Shown here: positions 55,094 to 64,000 of the stretch, piece after piece
Numbering within the stretch: position 1 is the first letter of the stretch
Layout: each line of letters opens with the position of its first letter
Source: Ureibacillus xyleni
GTDB taxonomy: Bacteria > Bacillota > Bacilli > Bacillales_A > Planococcaceae
DNA: 64,000 nucleotides
NCBI RefSeq assembly: GCF_900217795.1
Contig: NZ_OBMQ01000001.1
Location: 425,011 to 489,010 of the forward strand
Direction of reading: 5' to 3'
Position numbers and translations under genes: made by a program
Notes under the pieces: generated by a model
What the model was told of the DNA's origin: nothing
The model's database searches: none
Seen by the model: only the letters and a program-made list of their open reading frames with translations

Positions 55094-55885
55094 ATGGATT
55101 TAAAACTAGTAGATAAATTTGCAAAGGATATGATTTTCGAAGCAGGTAAAAAAATTCGCCAAGCGTTTTCGTATGATTTGAAAATTGAAACAAAATCTGG
55201 CGCAAATGATTTAGTAACAAATGTAGATCGAGAGACAGAAATTTTCTTTATCGAGAAAATAAAGGAATTCGATGCGACACATAAAGTGCTAGGTGAGGAA
55301 GGGATGGGGGAGAAAGTACATTCCCTAGAAGGTCCAGTATGGATTATCGACCCTATTGATGGCACAATGAATTTTGTTAAACAACATCGGCATTTTTTTA
55401 TTACAATCGGATTTTATGTTGATGGTGTTGGAAAATTAGGGTACATATTTGACGTAATGAGAGAGGATTTATTTTGTGCAATTGCTGGTGAAGGGGCATG
55501 GTATAACGGTTCTCAATTACGAAAACTACAACCTTTAACAATTGAAGAAGCAGTGATTGGCATAAATGCAAGCTGGGTGACGCCAAACAATCATATTAAT
55601 CACGAAAAAATCATTGACTTAGTTCATACAGTTAGAGGCACGCGTTCATATGGTTCAGCGGCAATGGAAATCGCATTTGTTGTAAGTGGGAAACTAGATG
55701 CATACATTTCTATGCGCTTAGCACCTTGGGATATCGGTGGAGGTATTGTCATTGCGAATGAAGTTGGAGCAATTGCAACGAATTTAAATGGTCTAGAGTG
55801 CGATCTTTTATTTGCAGATACATTTATTATCGCTAATCCTTACATTCACCAAAAAATCATTGAAGATTATATAGAAGAAAAATAA
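55094..55885 (+). CDS. suhB: Inositol monophosphatase family protein (YktC/SuhB)
   Basis: 263 residues. Metal-site motifs: GEEGMGE near residue 74, WIIDPIDGTMNFVKQH at about 84-99, and APWDIGGGIVIANEVGA near 215. The family hydrolyses inositol-1-phosphate and sometimes fructose-1,6-bisphosphate or NADP. B. subtilis YktC has inositol monophosphatase activity and the same position. GAGGTGGGGG precedes the ATG. Confidence 0.92.
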   Translation: MDLKLVDKFAKDMIFEAGKKIRQAFSYDLKIETKSGANDLVTNVDRETEIFFIEKIKEFDATHKVLGEEGMGEKVHSLEGPVWIIDPIDGTMNFVKQHRHFFITIGFYVDGVGKLGYIFDVMREDLFCAIAGEGAWYNGSQLRKLQPLTIEEAVIGINASWVTPNNHINHEKIIDLVHTVRGTRSYGSAAMEIAFVVSGKLDAYISMRLAPWDIGGGIVIANEVGAIATNLNGLECDLLFADTFIIANPYIHQKIIEDYIEEK

Positions 55886-55887
55886 GT

Positions 55888-55934
55888 AATCCGCAGCTGC
55901 TTTAGTTGACTTGAAGCATCTGCGGATATTTTTA
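55888..55934 (+). terminator. Intrinsic terminator after suhB
   Basis: ATCCGCAG and CTGCGGAT with a structured loop, followed by ATTTTTAC. Confidence 0.75.
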
Positions 55935-56003
55935 CGAATTTATCGTATTAACTTGTGGAATGATAAGTATACAAGTTCATTTTTTCCTTAACAACCTGGG
56001 AAT

Positions 56004-56189
56004 CTACAATAAACCCTGTTCCCTGAATTTACGCTTCATTTTAAAGCCCGTCATCATAACAGCACATAACGCAATAATTCCTACGATAACAGCAATAATT
56101 GATTTGAGCGCAATTGCATATCCGATAGAAATCATGGATAACATAGCGGCTACTGCAAAAATAAACATCACCATTTTTGCTCGATTCAT
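56004..56189 (-). CDS. ylaF: YlaF-like small membrane protein (DUF5325)
   Basis: 61 residues with two membrane helices (about 6-27 and 31-49) and a basic tail FKMKRKFREQGLL. Length, layout and place next to typA match B. subtilis YlaF. Function unknown. AAGGAGG lies 11 bases upstream. TGTCGAA, a Spo0A box core, is at 56211-56217, just before the ribosome binding site. Confidence 0.85.
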   Translation of the reverse strand: MNRAKMVMFIFAVAAMLSMISIGYAIALKSIIAVIVGIIALCAVMMTGFKMKRKFREQGLL

Positions 56190-56332
56190 GAGATTATGCC
56201 TCCTTATATATGTCGAAAATCATAAAGTTTATATAATATTGTTGAATTGTTAATATATGAAAAAGACATAAGTCTCTTCTTGTGCTATAATAACACAGTT
56301 AATCTTATGAAAAAAGAATATGGAGTGGAATA

Positions 56333-58177
56333 ATGACAAAGTTACGCGAAGATTTACGAAATATCGCAATTATCGCCCACGTTGACCATGGGAAAACGAC
56401 ATTAGTTGACCAATTGTTAAAACAATCAGGTACTTTTCGTTCAAATGAACATGTAGAAGAACGTGCAATGGACTCAAATGATATAGAACGTGAACGCGGG
56501 ATTACAATCCTTGCGAAAAATACAGCTGTAAACTACAACGGTACACGTATCAACATCCTAGATACACCAGGACATGCTGACTTCGGTGGAGAAGTAGAGC
56601 GTATTTTAAAAATGGTTGATGGTGTTTTATTAGTAGTTGATGCATATGAAGGGTGTATGCCACAAACTCGTTTCGTACTGAAAAAAGCACTAGAACAAAA
56701 ATTAACGCCAATTGTGGTTGTTAACAAAGTCGATAAAGATTCAGCTCGTCCTGAAGAAGTTGTTGACGAAGTTCTTGATTTATTAATTGAATTAGGAGCA
56801 GACGAAGAACAATTAGAATTCCCAGTTGTTTATGCTTCGGGTGTAAATGGTACGGCTTCTCTAGATTCAGACCCATCTAAGCAAGAAGAAAACATGCAAT
56901 GTCTTTTTGAAAAAATTATTGAAGCAATTCCAGCACCGCAAGATACACGCGAAGAACCATTACAATTCCAAGTTGCATTACTTGATTATAATGACTTCGT
57001 AGGTCGTATTGGAATTGGACGCGTGTTCCGCGGCACAATTCATGTAGGTCAACAAGTAGCTTTAATGAAACTTGATGGCTCTGTGAAAAACTTCCGTGTA
57101 ACAAAATTATTTGGATTCTTCGGTTTAAAACGTGAGGAAATTCAAGAAGCATATGCTGGAGATTTAGTTGCAGTCTCTGGTATGGAAGAAATCAATGTTG
57201 GTGAAACAGTTTGTCCTGTTGACCATCAAGAAGCGTTAACACCATTACGTATTGATGAGCCGACACTACAAATGACTTTCGTAGTAAATAATTCACCTTT
57301 TGCTGGTCGTGAAGGAAAATGGATTACTTCAAGAAAAATTGAAGAACGTCTTCGCTCACAACTCCAAACAGACGTATCTCTACGTGTAGAAGATACAGAT
57401 TCTCCAGATGCTTGGATCGTATCAGGCCGTGGAGAACTACATTTATCGATTTTAATTGAAAATATGCGTCGTGAAGGATACGAATTACAAGTATCAAAAC
57501 CACAAGTTATTATTCGTGAAATTGACGGTGTAAAATGTGAACCAATCGAGCGTGTACAAATCGATGTGCCAGAAGAATCAGTGGGATCAGTAATTGAATC
57601 TCTTGGTAACCGTAAAGGCGAAATGTTAGACATGATCAATGAAGGAAATGGACAAGTTCGTCTAATTTTCATGGTTCCTGCTCGTGGTCTAATCGGATAC
57701 ACAACAGAATTCATGTCATTAACAAAAGGGTTTGGTATTATTAACCATACTTTCGATTCTTACCAACCAGTAGTAGCAGGACGTGTAGGTGGCCGTCACC
57801 AAGGTGCCCTAGTATCGATGGAAACAGGTAAAGCTTCTACTTATGGGATGATGCAAATTGAGGACCGTGGTACACTATTTGTTGAGCCAGGTACTGAAAT
57901 TTATGAAGGTATGATCGTTGGTGAAAATAACCGTGATAACGATATTACCGTGAATATTACGAAAACAAAACAAAAAACAAACGTACGTTCAGCTACTAAA
58001 GATCAAACAAACGTAATTAAACGTCCGAAGATCTTAACGCTTGAAGAAGCATTAGAATTCTTAGATGATGATGAATATTTAGAAGTAACACCAGAATCAA
58101 TTCGTTTACGTAAACAAATTTTAGATAAAAACGAACGTGAAAAATTAGCTAAGAAAAAGAAATACGCTGAACAGTAA
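56333..58177 (+). CDS. typA: Translational GTPase TypA/BipA
   Basis: 614 residues. G1 is AHVDHGKTTLVDQ (about 14-26), switch regions have RERGITILAKN and DTPGHADFGGEV, G4 is NKVDKDSAR; EF-Tu domain II, EF-G domains III/V and the BipA-specific C-terminal domain follow. TypA binds the ribosome and helps 50S assembly, especially in cold or stress. It is ylaG in B. subtilis. Preceded by TGGAGTGG. Confidence 0.97.
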   Translation: MTKLREDLRNIAIIAHVDHGKTTLVDQLLKQSGTFRSNEHVEERAMDSNDIERERGITILAKNTAVNYNGTRINILDTPGHADFGGEVERILKMVDGVLLVVDAYEGCMPQTRFVLKKALEQKLTPIVVVNKVDKDSARPEEVVDEVLDLLIELGADEEQLEFPVVYASGVNGTASLDSDPSKQEENMQCLFEKIIEAIPAPQDTREEPLQFQVALLDYNDFVGRIGIGRVFRGTIHVGQQVALMKLDGSVKNFRVTKLFGFFGLKREEIQEAYAGDLVAVSGMEEINVGETVCPVDHQEALTPLRIDEPTLQMTFVVNNSPFAGREGKWITSRKIEERLRSQLQTDVSLRVEDTDSPDAWIVSGRGELHLSILIENMRREGYELQVSKPQVIIREIDGVKCEPIERVQIDVPEESVGSVIESLGNRKGEMLDMINEGNGQVRLIFMVPARGLIGYTTEFMSLTKGFGIINHTFDSYQPVVAGRVGGRHQGALVSMETGKASTYGMMQIEDRGTLFVEPGTEIYEGMIVGENNRDNDITVNITKTKQKTNVRSATKDQTNVIKRPKILTLEEALEFLDDDEYLEVTPESIRLRKQILDKNEREKLAKKKKYAEQ

Positions 58178-58221
58178 TTGCAAGAGTTGTTGTGGGGAAA
58201 TGATGAAAGGTGTTGTGGAAG

Positions 58222-58605
58222 ATGAACTTGTATAGCACATTAAACTTTATTCAAGCATCTGTACCTACGAACGCGAAGGATAATGAACTTGTGTTCGGTC
58301 GAATGGCAGGCATAACTCGATATTTATACGAAAATTTACCAAGCTATGAAGTTGCGGGCTATGTTGTATTTTTTTTAGTGTTTGTTTTATCTGCAATTGT
58401 CTTTAAACTTGGCTTTGCAAAAAACGATTTAACACTAGTAAAAAATATCATTATTTATATTTTCCTATTTGTAGGATGTATTGTCCTAACATTTTTAGCT
58501 TTATTCCTTCCAATGATTGAAGGGCTGATTGTTGCAGCATTAATATTAATTATTTATAAAACAAGATTATGGCGTGAAAAACGGGAACAAAAAAGCGCTA
58601 GCTAA
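58222..58605 (+). CDS. ylaH: YlaH-like membrane protein
   Basis: About 127 residues with three membrane segments (about 42-62, 75-95, 98-115) and a charged C-terminus (KREQKSAS). It follows typA by 44 bases, like ylaH after ylaG in B. subtilis. ATG at 58222 is preferred: AAAGGTG lies nine bases upstream, but touches the GTG at 58210. Function unknown. Confidence 0.82.
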   Translation: MNLYSTLNFIQASVPTNAKDNELVFGRMAGITRYLYENLPSYEVAGYVVFFLVFVLSAIVFKLGFAKNDLTLVKNIIIYIFLFVGCIVLTFLALFLPMIEGLIVAALILIIYKTRLWREKREQKSAS

Positions 58606-58617
58606 TCAATTAATTTA

Positions 58618-58647
58618 GCCGATCTCAACTTGAGGTCGGTTTTTTTA
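58618..58647 (+). terminator. Intrinsic terminator of the typA-ylaH unit
   Basis: CCGATCTCA and TGAGGTCGG (one G-U pair), followed by seven T residues. Confidence 0.85.
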
Positions 58648-58742
58648 TGTAATGAAAAATATTCCATTAAAATTAAAAAAGAAGGTACGTGGCTTTTCAG
58701 AGCAGGATAACGTTCTCCACTTTTCTAGGTATTCACACATTT

Positions 58743-58749
58743 TTCGACA
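58743..58749 (-). promoter_or_regulatory. Spo0A-box match upstream of the ABC importer
   Basis: On the minus strand the site reads TTTGTCGAAAAA, the fullest match in the window to the Spo0A box. It lies 52 bases before the first gene of the importer. Confidence 0.45.
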
Positions 58750-58800
58750 AACGCATAATCTACTCTAGATGAAAAAGTACGATTTTAAGGAGGATAGGCA

Positions 58801-59799
58801 TTGAAGAAGTGGGTGAAGTCTAGTTTCTTAGTGGTTTTGGCGTGTTTCGGTGTGATTTTACTCGCAGCATGTGGTGATAAAGAGGAGCTTCAAGATGTGA
58901 AAATTGGTGAAGTTACTCGTTCTATTTTCTATGCACCTCAATATGTAGCAATCACACAAGGCTTCTTTGAGGAAGAAGGTTTAAATGTTGAATTATCTAC
59001 CATTGCGGGTGGGGATAAAACAATGACAGCATTACTTTCAGATGGAATTGATATCGCTCTTGTTGGTTCTGAAACATCCATTTATGTATCTGCTCAAGGT
59101 GCAAATGACCCAATAAAGAACTTTGCACAATTAACACAAACTGATGGAACGTTTTTAGTGTCCCGCGAGAAAATCGATAATTTCACATGGGATATGTTAA
59201 AAGGATCCACATTCCTTGGTCAACGTAAAGGTGGAATGCCGCAAATGGCCGGCGAATTTGTTCTAAAAAAACATGGGATAGATCCACATGCTGATTTAGA
59301 GTTAATTCAAAATATCGATTTTGCTAATATCTCAACAGCCTTTGCATCAGGAACTGGTGATTATGTACAATTGTTTGAACCAACTGCAAGTATTTTTGAA
59401 AAAGAGGGCATCGGTCATATAATTGCCTCTTTTGGAGAAGAGTCAGGTCATTTACCGTATACAGTATTTATGGCGAAAGATAGTTATATGAATGAAAATC
59501 CAGAAGTGATAGAGAAGTTCACACGTGCAATCCATAAAGCTCAAGATTTTGTCTATGAAAAATCTGCTGAAGAAGTGGCAAAAGCCATCTCACCTTTCTT
59601 TGAAGACACAGATCTCGAATTAATTGCAACAGTTGTTGAAAGATATCGTTCACAGGAATCATTTGCTAAAGATCCAATATTAGATGAAGAAGAATGGAAC
59701 AACTTACAAAACATTATGGATGAAGCAGGGGAACTACCTAAACGTATGGATTATAACGAATTAGTGGATACAACCTTTGCAGAAGAGGTTTCGAAGTAA
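58801..59799 (+). CDS. ABC transporter substrate-binding lipoprotein, SsuA/ThiY-like
   Basis: 332 residues. Signal peptide with lipobox LLAAC (Cys about 24). The NMT1/SsuA fold has IFYAPQYVAITQGFFEEEGL near the start and GSETSIYVSAQGAND for ligand binding. Relatives bind sulphonates, nitrate or thiamine precursors. Start is TTG with AAGGAGGA eight bases upstream. No thiamine riboswitch or sulphur-type leader is visible, so the substrate stays open. First gene of a three-gene operon. Confidence 0.87.
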   Translation: MKKWVKSSFLVVLACFGVILLAACGDKEELQDVKIGEVTRSIFYAPQYVAITQGFFEEEGLNVELSTIAGGDKTMTALLSDGIDIALVGSETSIYVSAQGANDPIKNFAQLTQTDGTFLVSREKIDNFTWDMLKGSTFLGQRKGGMPQMAGEFVLKKHGIDPHADLELIQNIDFANISTAFASGTGDYVQLFEPTASIFEKEGIGHIIASFGEESGHLPYTVFMAKDSYMNENPEVIEKFTRAIHKAQDFVYEKSAEEVAKAISPFFEDTDLELIATVVERYRSQESFAKDPILDEEEWNNLQNIMDEAGELPKRMDYNELVDTTFAEEVSK

Positions 59800-60561
59800 A
59801 TGAACTTCTTAAATGTTAGCAAAGTACACCATACGTATTTCTCAAAAGAAGCAGCAACAGAAGCGTTACAAGATATTAATTTATCAATTAACAAAGGTGA
59901 ATTTGTTTCATTTATTGGCCCGAGTGGATGTGGAAAAACGACACTTCTTTCAATTATTGCTGGATTGTTTCAACCTACATTAGGTACCGTGAAAATCGAG
60001 GGTCAAGATGTCTTTGAGAATGATGACCTCTCAATTGGTTACATGCTTCAACAAGATTACCTCTTTCCTTGGAAAACGATTGAGGAGAATATAACTTTAG
60101 GATTGAAACTGTTAAAAAAAGAAAACCATTCTATTGCTTCTAAGCTATTAAAAGATGTTGGGTTACCACCAGTAGAAAAGAAATACCCGAGAGAACTATC
60201 AGGTGGGATGAGACAACGGGTTGCTCTTGCAAGGACTCTTGCAGTTAATCCGAAAATATTACTACTTGATGAGCCGTTTTCTGCACTTGATTATCAATCA
60301 AAATTAAAACTAGAAGACTTAGTATCAGAAATGTTAAAAGAATATAATAAGACGGCTATTCTAGTAACTCATGATCTTGGGGAAGCGATTGCTATGAGTG
60401 ATCGAATATTCTTGTTTTCGCCAAGACCAGGTAGACTTTATAAAACCTTCGAAGTACCTGAAGAAATAAGAAATTTAACTCCATTTGAAGCGCGCGGACA
60501 TTCAAGTTATTCATCGCTTTTCCAGCTGATTTGGAAGGAGCTAGAAAGCCTTGAACAATAA
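59800..60561 (+). CDS. ABC transporter ATPase, SsuB/TauB-type
   Basis: 253 residues. Walker [10 protein letters not shown] (about 41-49), the Q-loop in [15 protein letters not shown], signature [15 protein letters not shown], Walker [13 protein letters not shown] and switch His in VTHDLGEA. The ATG follows the stop of the binding-protein gene with no gap, so translation is coupled. The C-terminal end shares 11 bases with the permease gene. Confidence 0.92.
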   Translation: MNFLNVSKVHHTYFSKEAATEALQDINLSINKGEFVSFIGPSGCGKTTLLSIIAGLFQPTLGTVKIEGQDVFENDDLSIGYMLQQDYLFPWKTIEENITLGLKLLKKENHSIASKLLKDVGLPPVEKKYPRELSGGMRQRVALARTLAVNPKILLLDEPFSALDYQSKLKLEDLVSEMLKEYNKTAILVTHDLGEAIAMSDRIFLFSPRPGRLYKTFEVPEEIRNLTPFEARGHSSYSSLFQLIWKELESLEQ

Positions 60562-61345
60562 TAAATTACATCAACAGTTTATCGCGTCTCTTGTCAAAGA
60601 AAAAAGGTGGGTTCGATTTTATCAACTATTAATCTTAATTGCATTTTTCTCTCTATGGGAAATTGCTTCTAGTAATCGATGGATTGACCCATTAATTTTC
60701 AGTTCACCATCTAAAGTATATACACTATTTATTGATAATATTGCGGATGGTACTTTATTCACACACATTAGCTATACATTATTTGAAACTGTCTTAGGGT
60801 TTATTATCGGGACGTTACTTGGAACAATTTTAGCTGCAATCTTGTGGTGGTCGCCTTTTTTATCAAAGGTACTGGATCCGTATTTAGTAATACTAAATGC
60901 AATGCCTAAAGTGGCTTTAGGTCCAATCTTAATAGTAGCAATGGGTCCAGGTATGGGTTCGATTATTACAATGGGTGCAATAATATCCGTCATAATATCA
61001 ACAATCGTTATTTATACATCTTTTAAAAATGTAGATGCAAACTATCTAAAAGTGTTACAAACTTTTAATGCAACTCGACTACAAATGTTTAAAGAAGCCA
61101 TATTACCTGCATCCTTTCCAACAATTATTTCTACTCTAAAGGTAAATGTAGGTTTGTCTTGGGTCGGGGTTATTGTAGGAGAGTTTCTCGTTTCATCAAA
61201 AGGACTTGGTTATTTAATTATTTATGGATTCCAAGTGTTTAATTTCAATTTAGTGTTAATGTCGTTACTCATCATTGCCGTATTTGCAACCATTATGTAT
61301 CAATTAGTGGAATTACTAGAGAAAAAATTAATAAAAAACGAATAA
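60551..61345 (+). CDS. ABC transporter permease, SsuC-type
   Basis: 264 residues, about six membrane segments. The ATPase-contact loop reads [39 protein letters not shown] and [15 protein letters not shown] are usual for SsuC/TauC/ThiX-type permeases. TTG start overlaps the ATPase gene, with AAGGAG nine bases upstream. The operon ends at a strong terminator. Confidence 0.92.
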   Translation: MNNNKLHQQFIASLVKEKRWVRFYQLLILIAFFSLWEIASSNRWIDPLIFSSPSKVYTLFIDNIADGTLFTHISYTLFETVLGFIIGTLLGTILAAILWWSPFLSKVLDPYLVILNAMPKVALGPILIVAMGPGMGSIITMGAIISVIISTIVIYTSFKNVDANYLKVLQTFNATRLQMFKEAILPASFPTIISTLKVNVGLSWVGVIVGEFLVSSKGLGYLIIYGFQVFNFNLVLMSLLIIAVFATIMYQLVELLEKKLIKNE

Positions 61346-61350
61346 TATAA

Positions 61351-61390
61351 AAATCCTTGAACTTTTATTTAAGAAGTTCAAGGATTTTTG
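61351..61390. terminator. Terminator after the ABC importer operon
   Basis: AAATCCTTGAACTT and AAGTTCAAGGATTT form a perfect 14-base stem, with T-rich tail on the plus strand and A/T on the minus side, towards the convergent ylaI. Confidence 0.88.
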
Positions 61391-61411
61391 TTTCCTAATT
61401 AATGAATTTAG

Positions 61412-61615
61412 TTAGAAATCCTCATCAATTGGCGAAGATGTTCGGAACAATCGAAAATTTCCAGTAGCTAGACGCTGTTCGGTTTTTAATGTAATTCGAT
61501 CACGACATTGTTCACACATATATGTATGAATGGGACGATTTCGAAGTTTTTTTGCTAAAGGAGCGTCGTCGTCTAAATTATTTACTGAGTCACATATGAC
61601 ACATTTTACTCGCAT
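61412..61615 (-). CDS. ylaI: YlaI-like zinc-finger protein (DUF2197)
   Basis: 67 residues. Two Cys pairs, MRVKCVICD (CxxC) and YMCEQCRDR, about 29 residues apart, form a likely zinc ribbon; LRNRPIHTY between them is typical of YlaI. ATG at 61615 is preferred (GGAGGAG five bases upstream) to the GTG one codon earlier. Function unknown. It follows the next listed minus-strand gene by 15 bases, so the two share a transcript. Confidence 0.88.
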   Translation of the reverse strand: MRVKCVICDSVNNLDDDAPLAKKLRNRPIHTYMCEQCRDRITLKTEQRLATGNFRLFRTSSPIDEDF

Positions 61616-61630
61616 CACAACTCCTCCAAT

Positions 61631-62131
61631 CTATTCAACACGAATAGCAGATACATTTTTGATTGGATTATCAATATTAGAGCCATCAGAGAATAGAACG
61701 TGAACTGGCCCTCCATCAGTAATTGGTTTTCCATCTTGACTATACTTAAAAATAAGGGTATTCGCTTCTTCAATAGAGAAGGAATGTTCCTGACCATCTT
61801 TAAGTTCTAAGATAACACGCTCAGCATCACTTGTGATTTCAGCATTTTTTAGGAAATGTTTAATTTCCATACCAAAAGTACCTGTTTTCATTCCTTGGCG
61901 ATCGAATTTTCGCTCGGTTTTTAATGTCGGTGGGAAAGTAGCGCCTTCCATAATTTCTCTGGACCAGTGAGCACCAGCTTTCTTTAAATAATCTAATTCT
62001 TCATCAACTTCTTCTGGGCGGTCGGTAAAATATGTGTTTAAATCTAATCTGCGGTCATCAAAAATCCATACAGTAGGATCGATCGTAATAGAATATTTAA
62101 CTAATCCTTTAATAGGTATAATATTTTCCAT
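61631..62131 (-). CDS. Protein of unknown function upstream of ylaI
   Basis: 166 residues, no signal peptide or membrane segment. The N-terminal half has VWIFDDRRLDLNTYF and a helical, acidic stretch; the C-terminal part ends GGPVHVLFSDGSNID then VSAIRVE. That end resembles, loosely, the last strands of the sulphite-oxidase-type molybdopterin fold, but the cofactor Cys is missing (the protein has no Cys at all), so I do not assign it. GGGGGAG precedes the ATG. No B. subtilis gene known to me fits at this position. Confidence 0.65.
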   Translation of the reverse strand: MENIIPIKGLVKYSITIDPTVWIFDDRRLDLNTYFTDRPEEVDEELDYLKKAGAHWSREIMEGATFPPTLKTERKFDRQGMKTGTFGMEIKHFLKNAEITSDAERVILELKDGQEHSFSIEEANTLIFKYSQDGKPITDGGPVHVLFSDGSNIDNPIKNVSAIRVE

Positions 62132-62306
62132 TTTATTGCTCCCCCTAATCTATATACATAAATAGTATACCGCTTCTTGATATATTTAATAAAGAAATAT
62201 AATCAAGTTTGGTGTTTTCATATGTATAGACTTGCAATTTTAATCACTAAAAGATAAACTTTATTAAGATAGAATAGAAGAAATATCAAATGATGGGGGC
62301 GTCCTC

Positions 62307-62588
62307 ATGGATACGAAAAACCAAGCTTCCTACCAGGAAAGAGCTTTAGAGTTACTGTTATCGGATGCAGACAAAATTGCACGTTTAATAAAAGTTCAAA
62401 TGGATCATTTAACAATGCCATCTTGTCCTTTATATGAAGAAGTATTAGATACTCAAATGTTTGGCTTATCACGTGAAATAGATTTTGCAGTTAAGCTAGG
62501 TTTACTTGATCGTGATCGTGGGAAAGAGATTCTTGATACATTAGAAAAAGAACTTTCATTATTACACGAAGCATATACAAACAAATAA
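62307..62588 (+). CDS. ylaN: YlaN family protein (UPF0358)
   Basis: 93 residues, all-helical, reading [20 protein letters not shown] at about 9-28, followed by [20 protein letters not shown]. The family is a small dimeric protein; recent reports describe B. subtilis YlaN as an iron-dependent partner of Fur. It is followed by ftsW as in B. subtilis. GATGGGGGCG precedes the ATG. Confidence 0.93.
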   Translation: MDTKNQASYQERALELLLSDADKIARLIKVQMDHLTMPSCPLYEEVLDTQMFGLSREIDFAVKLGLLDRDRGKEILDTLEKELSLLHEAYTNK

Positions 62589-62590
62589 TA

Positions 62591-62628
62591 AAAAACTCAA
62601 ACGCGTTTGGCGATTTGAGTTTTTTTTC
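62591..62628 (+). terminator. Intrinsic terminator after ylaN
   Basis: AAAACTCAAA and TTTGAGTTTT with a small loop, followed by TTTT. ftsW begins 19 bases later, so ftsW needs readthrough or another promoter. Confidence 0.85.
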
Positions 62629-62646
62629 TAAAATGGAGTTTTTACA

Positions 62647-63825
62647 ATGAGAAAATATATAGCCTATTATGTAAGAAATTTTGATTATCCTTTATTTTTC
62701 ACTTATATCTTTTTGTGTATATTTGGTTTGGTAATGATTTATAGTTCGAGTATAATTGTTAGTTTTGACAAAGATGGGACGGCTGACTTTTACTTTCGAA
62801 AACAGATAACAAATCTTTTAGTAGCATCTGTATTCTTTATTGTGGGTGCATTTTTCCCCTATAAACACTTTAGTAGTAAAAGACTAATGAAAATACTGTT
62901 ATTTATCACTTTATTTTTATTCTTCTGGCTGTTAATCGACGGTAGTGAAGCTGGTGGGGCCAGAAGTTGGATTGATGTGTTTGGTATTACAATGTTCCAG
63001 CCTTCTGAATTTGCTAAACTGTTCATTATTATATATTTTGCAGGGGCCTTTTACCGCAAAAGTTTAAATAACCCAATGGAAAATTTAGAACCGAATAACA
63101 TTGTATATCCAATAATAGTCTGGCTTGTTATTGTCTCATTTATTGCTACTGAAACAGATTTAGGCGCGATGTTAATTATTTCTGGTATTGCAGTGGCGGT
63201 TATTGCAGCTAGTGGTATACACATTAAAAAATTTATGAAGTTTTTAGTTGTTCTTGTCGTTTTTGGTTCGGCAATAATAGGAGCTGCTATACTCATTAAA
63301 GGTGACGAATTTTTAACACAAAACCGAATAGGTAGGATTAAGGCATTTTTAAATCCTTTCGAATATGAAACTGGTTCGAGTTATCAAATTATCAACGGTT
63401 ATATCGCAATCGGATCAGGTGGACTAGAAGGTGTAGGTTTAGGACAATCCGTTCAAAAATTAGGCTATTTACCAGAACCTCAAAATGACTTTATTATGGC
63501 AATCATTGCTGAGGAATTAGGTATATTAGGTGTCATTATCGTATTAGGCGGCTTAGGATTTATTGTTTTCAGAGGGTTAATGATTGCTCTTAAAACGAAA
63601 GATCCTCTTGCTAGAATGCTAGCTTCTGGAATTGCTAGTTGGATTGCCATTCAAACTTTTGTAAACATAGGGGGATTATCGGGACTTATCCCGTTAACCG
63701 GTGTTACGCTACCTTTTATTAGTTATGGCGGAACATCTATATTACTTTTATCCATTGCTATGGGAATATTAATTAATATTTCTATGTATGTAAAACTAGA
63801 GCAGAGGAAAATCAAGGGGGACTAG
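62647..63825 (+). CDS. ftsW: SEDS-family peptidoglycan glycosyltransferase FtsW
   Basis: 392 residues, about ten membrane segments. [29 protein letters not shown] (with the catalytic-site Asp of SEDS enzymes in TDLG), [20 protein letters not shown] and [14 protein letters not shown] are hallmark motifs. FtsW polymerises septal peptidoglycan with a partner class B PBP. Its place before pycA matches B. subtilis. A short TTTT tract and GGAG at 62635 precede the ATG. The last base of its stop is the first G of a possible pycA GTG start. Confidence 0.95.
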   Translation: MRKYIAYYVRNFDYPLFFTYIFLCIFGLVMIYSSSIIVSFDKDGTADFYFRKQITNLLVASVFFIVGAFFPYKHFSSKRLMKILLFITLFLFFWLLIDGSEAGGARSWIDVFGITMFQPSEFAKLFIIIYFAGAFYRKSLNNPMENLEPNNIVYPIIVWLVIVSFIATETDLGAMLIISGIAVAVIAASGIHIKKFMKFLVVLVVFGSAIIGAAILIKGDEFLTQNRIGRIKAFLNPFEYETGSSYQIINGYIAIGSGGLEGVGLGQSVQKLGYLPEPQNDFIMAIIAEELGILGVIIVLGGLGFIVFRGLMIALKTKDPLARMLASGIASWIAIQTFVNIGGLSGLIPLTGVTLPFISYGGTSILLLSIAMGILINISMYVKLEQRKIKGD

Positions 63826-63827
63826 TG

Positions 63828-64000
63828 TTGAGAAACATTCGTAAAATTTTAGTGGCAAACCGTGGTGAAATTGCGATTCGACTTTTCCGCGCATGCAATG
63901 AATTAAAACTTGAAACAGTTGCGATTTATTCAAGGGAAGACCAAGCTTCTTTCCATCGTTATAAAGCCGATGAAGCTTATATCGTAGGTGTTGGGAAAAA
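63828..64000 (+). CDS. pycA: Pyruvate carboxylase, N-terminal fragment (runs off the window)
   Basis: First 57 codons only. [20 protein letters not shown] and [13 protein letters not shown] are the start of the biotin carboxylase domain; homology to PycA is strong. The gene carboxylates pyruvate to oxaloacetate. Start is either TTG at 63828 or GTG at 63825 overlapping the ftsW stop; AAGGGGG at 63814-63820 suits either. Known link: free DarB, encoded at 18491, stimulates pyruvate carboxylase, and c-di-AMP controls this in B. subtilis. Confidence 0.93.
   Translation, partial: MRNIRKILVANRGEIAIRLFRACNELKLETVAIYSREDQASFHRYKADEAYIVGVGK

Noticed and set aside
55960-56253. 97-codon plus-strand ORF opposite ylaF
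   Set aside because: ylaF on the minus strand has the family match and the AAGGAGG site.
57226-57714. 162-codon ORF antisense to typA
   Set aside because: Lies wholly inside the conserved typA coding region; composition is that of an antisense shadow.
58648-58800. Possible thiamine riboswitch before the SsuA/ThiY-like gene
   Set aside because: The conserved CTGAGA and downstream P4/P5 elements are not there.

Overview
The window is a low-GC, Gram-positive, spore-former-like chromosome segment of the Bacillales. Strong AGGAGG-type ribosome binding sites, GTG/TTG starts, rho-independent terminators after most transcription units, and gene content all agree. Gene order follows the Bacillus subtilis ykoY-kinE-mhqR-ykvS / ykwC-cheV / ykuF-ykuL-ccpC-dapH-dapL / ykuU-ykuV / ktrC-rnjA-ykzG / ykrA-def-pdhABCD-speA-yktA-yktB-suhB / ylaF-typA-ylaH-ylaI-ylaN-ftsW-pycA order, but with losses and insertions. 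The proteins look more like Lysinibacillus/Solibacillus (Planococcaceae) than Bacillus sensu stricto; that placement is inference. I saw no rRNA, tRNA, CRISPR array, prophage or transposase gene.

Layout. 1-7987: the end of an SDR gene, a manganese (yybP-ykoY) riboswitch with a TerC-family Mn exporter, a Ktr potassium channel subunit, a KinE-like sporulation kinase, an MhqR-type MarR regulator, a lipoprotein, a CPBP protease, YkvS, a small unknown gene and a Spo0E-like phosphatase. 8105-17042: a YkwC-like dehydrogenase, an MFS transporter, CheV, a polyphosphate operon (ppx-ppk) and a GGDEF/EAL protein. 17252-21929: fadH, a small membrane protein, the c-di-AMP sensor CbpB/DarB, ccpC and the acetylated diaminopimelate pair dapH-dapL. 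21972-32817 is an accessory block relative to B. subtilis: 3-hydroxybutyrate dehydrogenase, a Gfo/Idh enzyme, an SgrR-like regulator, a 234-bp MITE-like element with a probable 8-bp target duplication, an SDR, an alpha/beta hydrolase, an HXXEE membrane protein, two MFS exporters and an MBL-fold protein. 32878-37200: a complete polyamine uptake operon (regulator-potABCD) on the minus strand.

37517-49283: peroxiredoxin and thioredoxin-like genes, a methyltransferase, ktrC, the RNase J1 / RNA polymerase epsilon operon, a 23-codon cationic peptide gene with its own promoter and terminator, an HAD phosphatase, peptide deformylase and the pdhABCD operon. 49437-64000: lrgA/lrgB-type genes, speA, a nitronate monooxygenase-like enzyme, yktA, yktB, a ykzI-like gene, suhB, ylaF, typA, ylaH, a three-gene ABC importer (inserted relative to B. 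subtilis), ylaI, an unknown gene, ylaN, ftsW and the start of pycA.

Themes. K+ and c-di-AMP physiology recurs: KtrD-like channel, KtrC gating subunit, DarB, and the beginning of pyruvate carboxylase, a known DarB partner. Sporulation phosphorelay input appears twice (kinase and Spo0E-like phosphatase), each near a TGTCGAA-type Spo0A box. Polyamine import (pot) and synthesis (speA) are both present. The most unusual observations are the ppx gene, which has no canonical start codon upstream of its conserved N-terminus (likely ACG start), the tiny cationic peptide gene at 42368-42439, and the MITE-like element.
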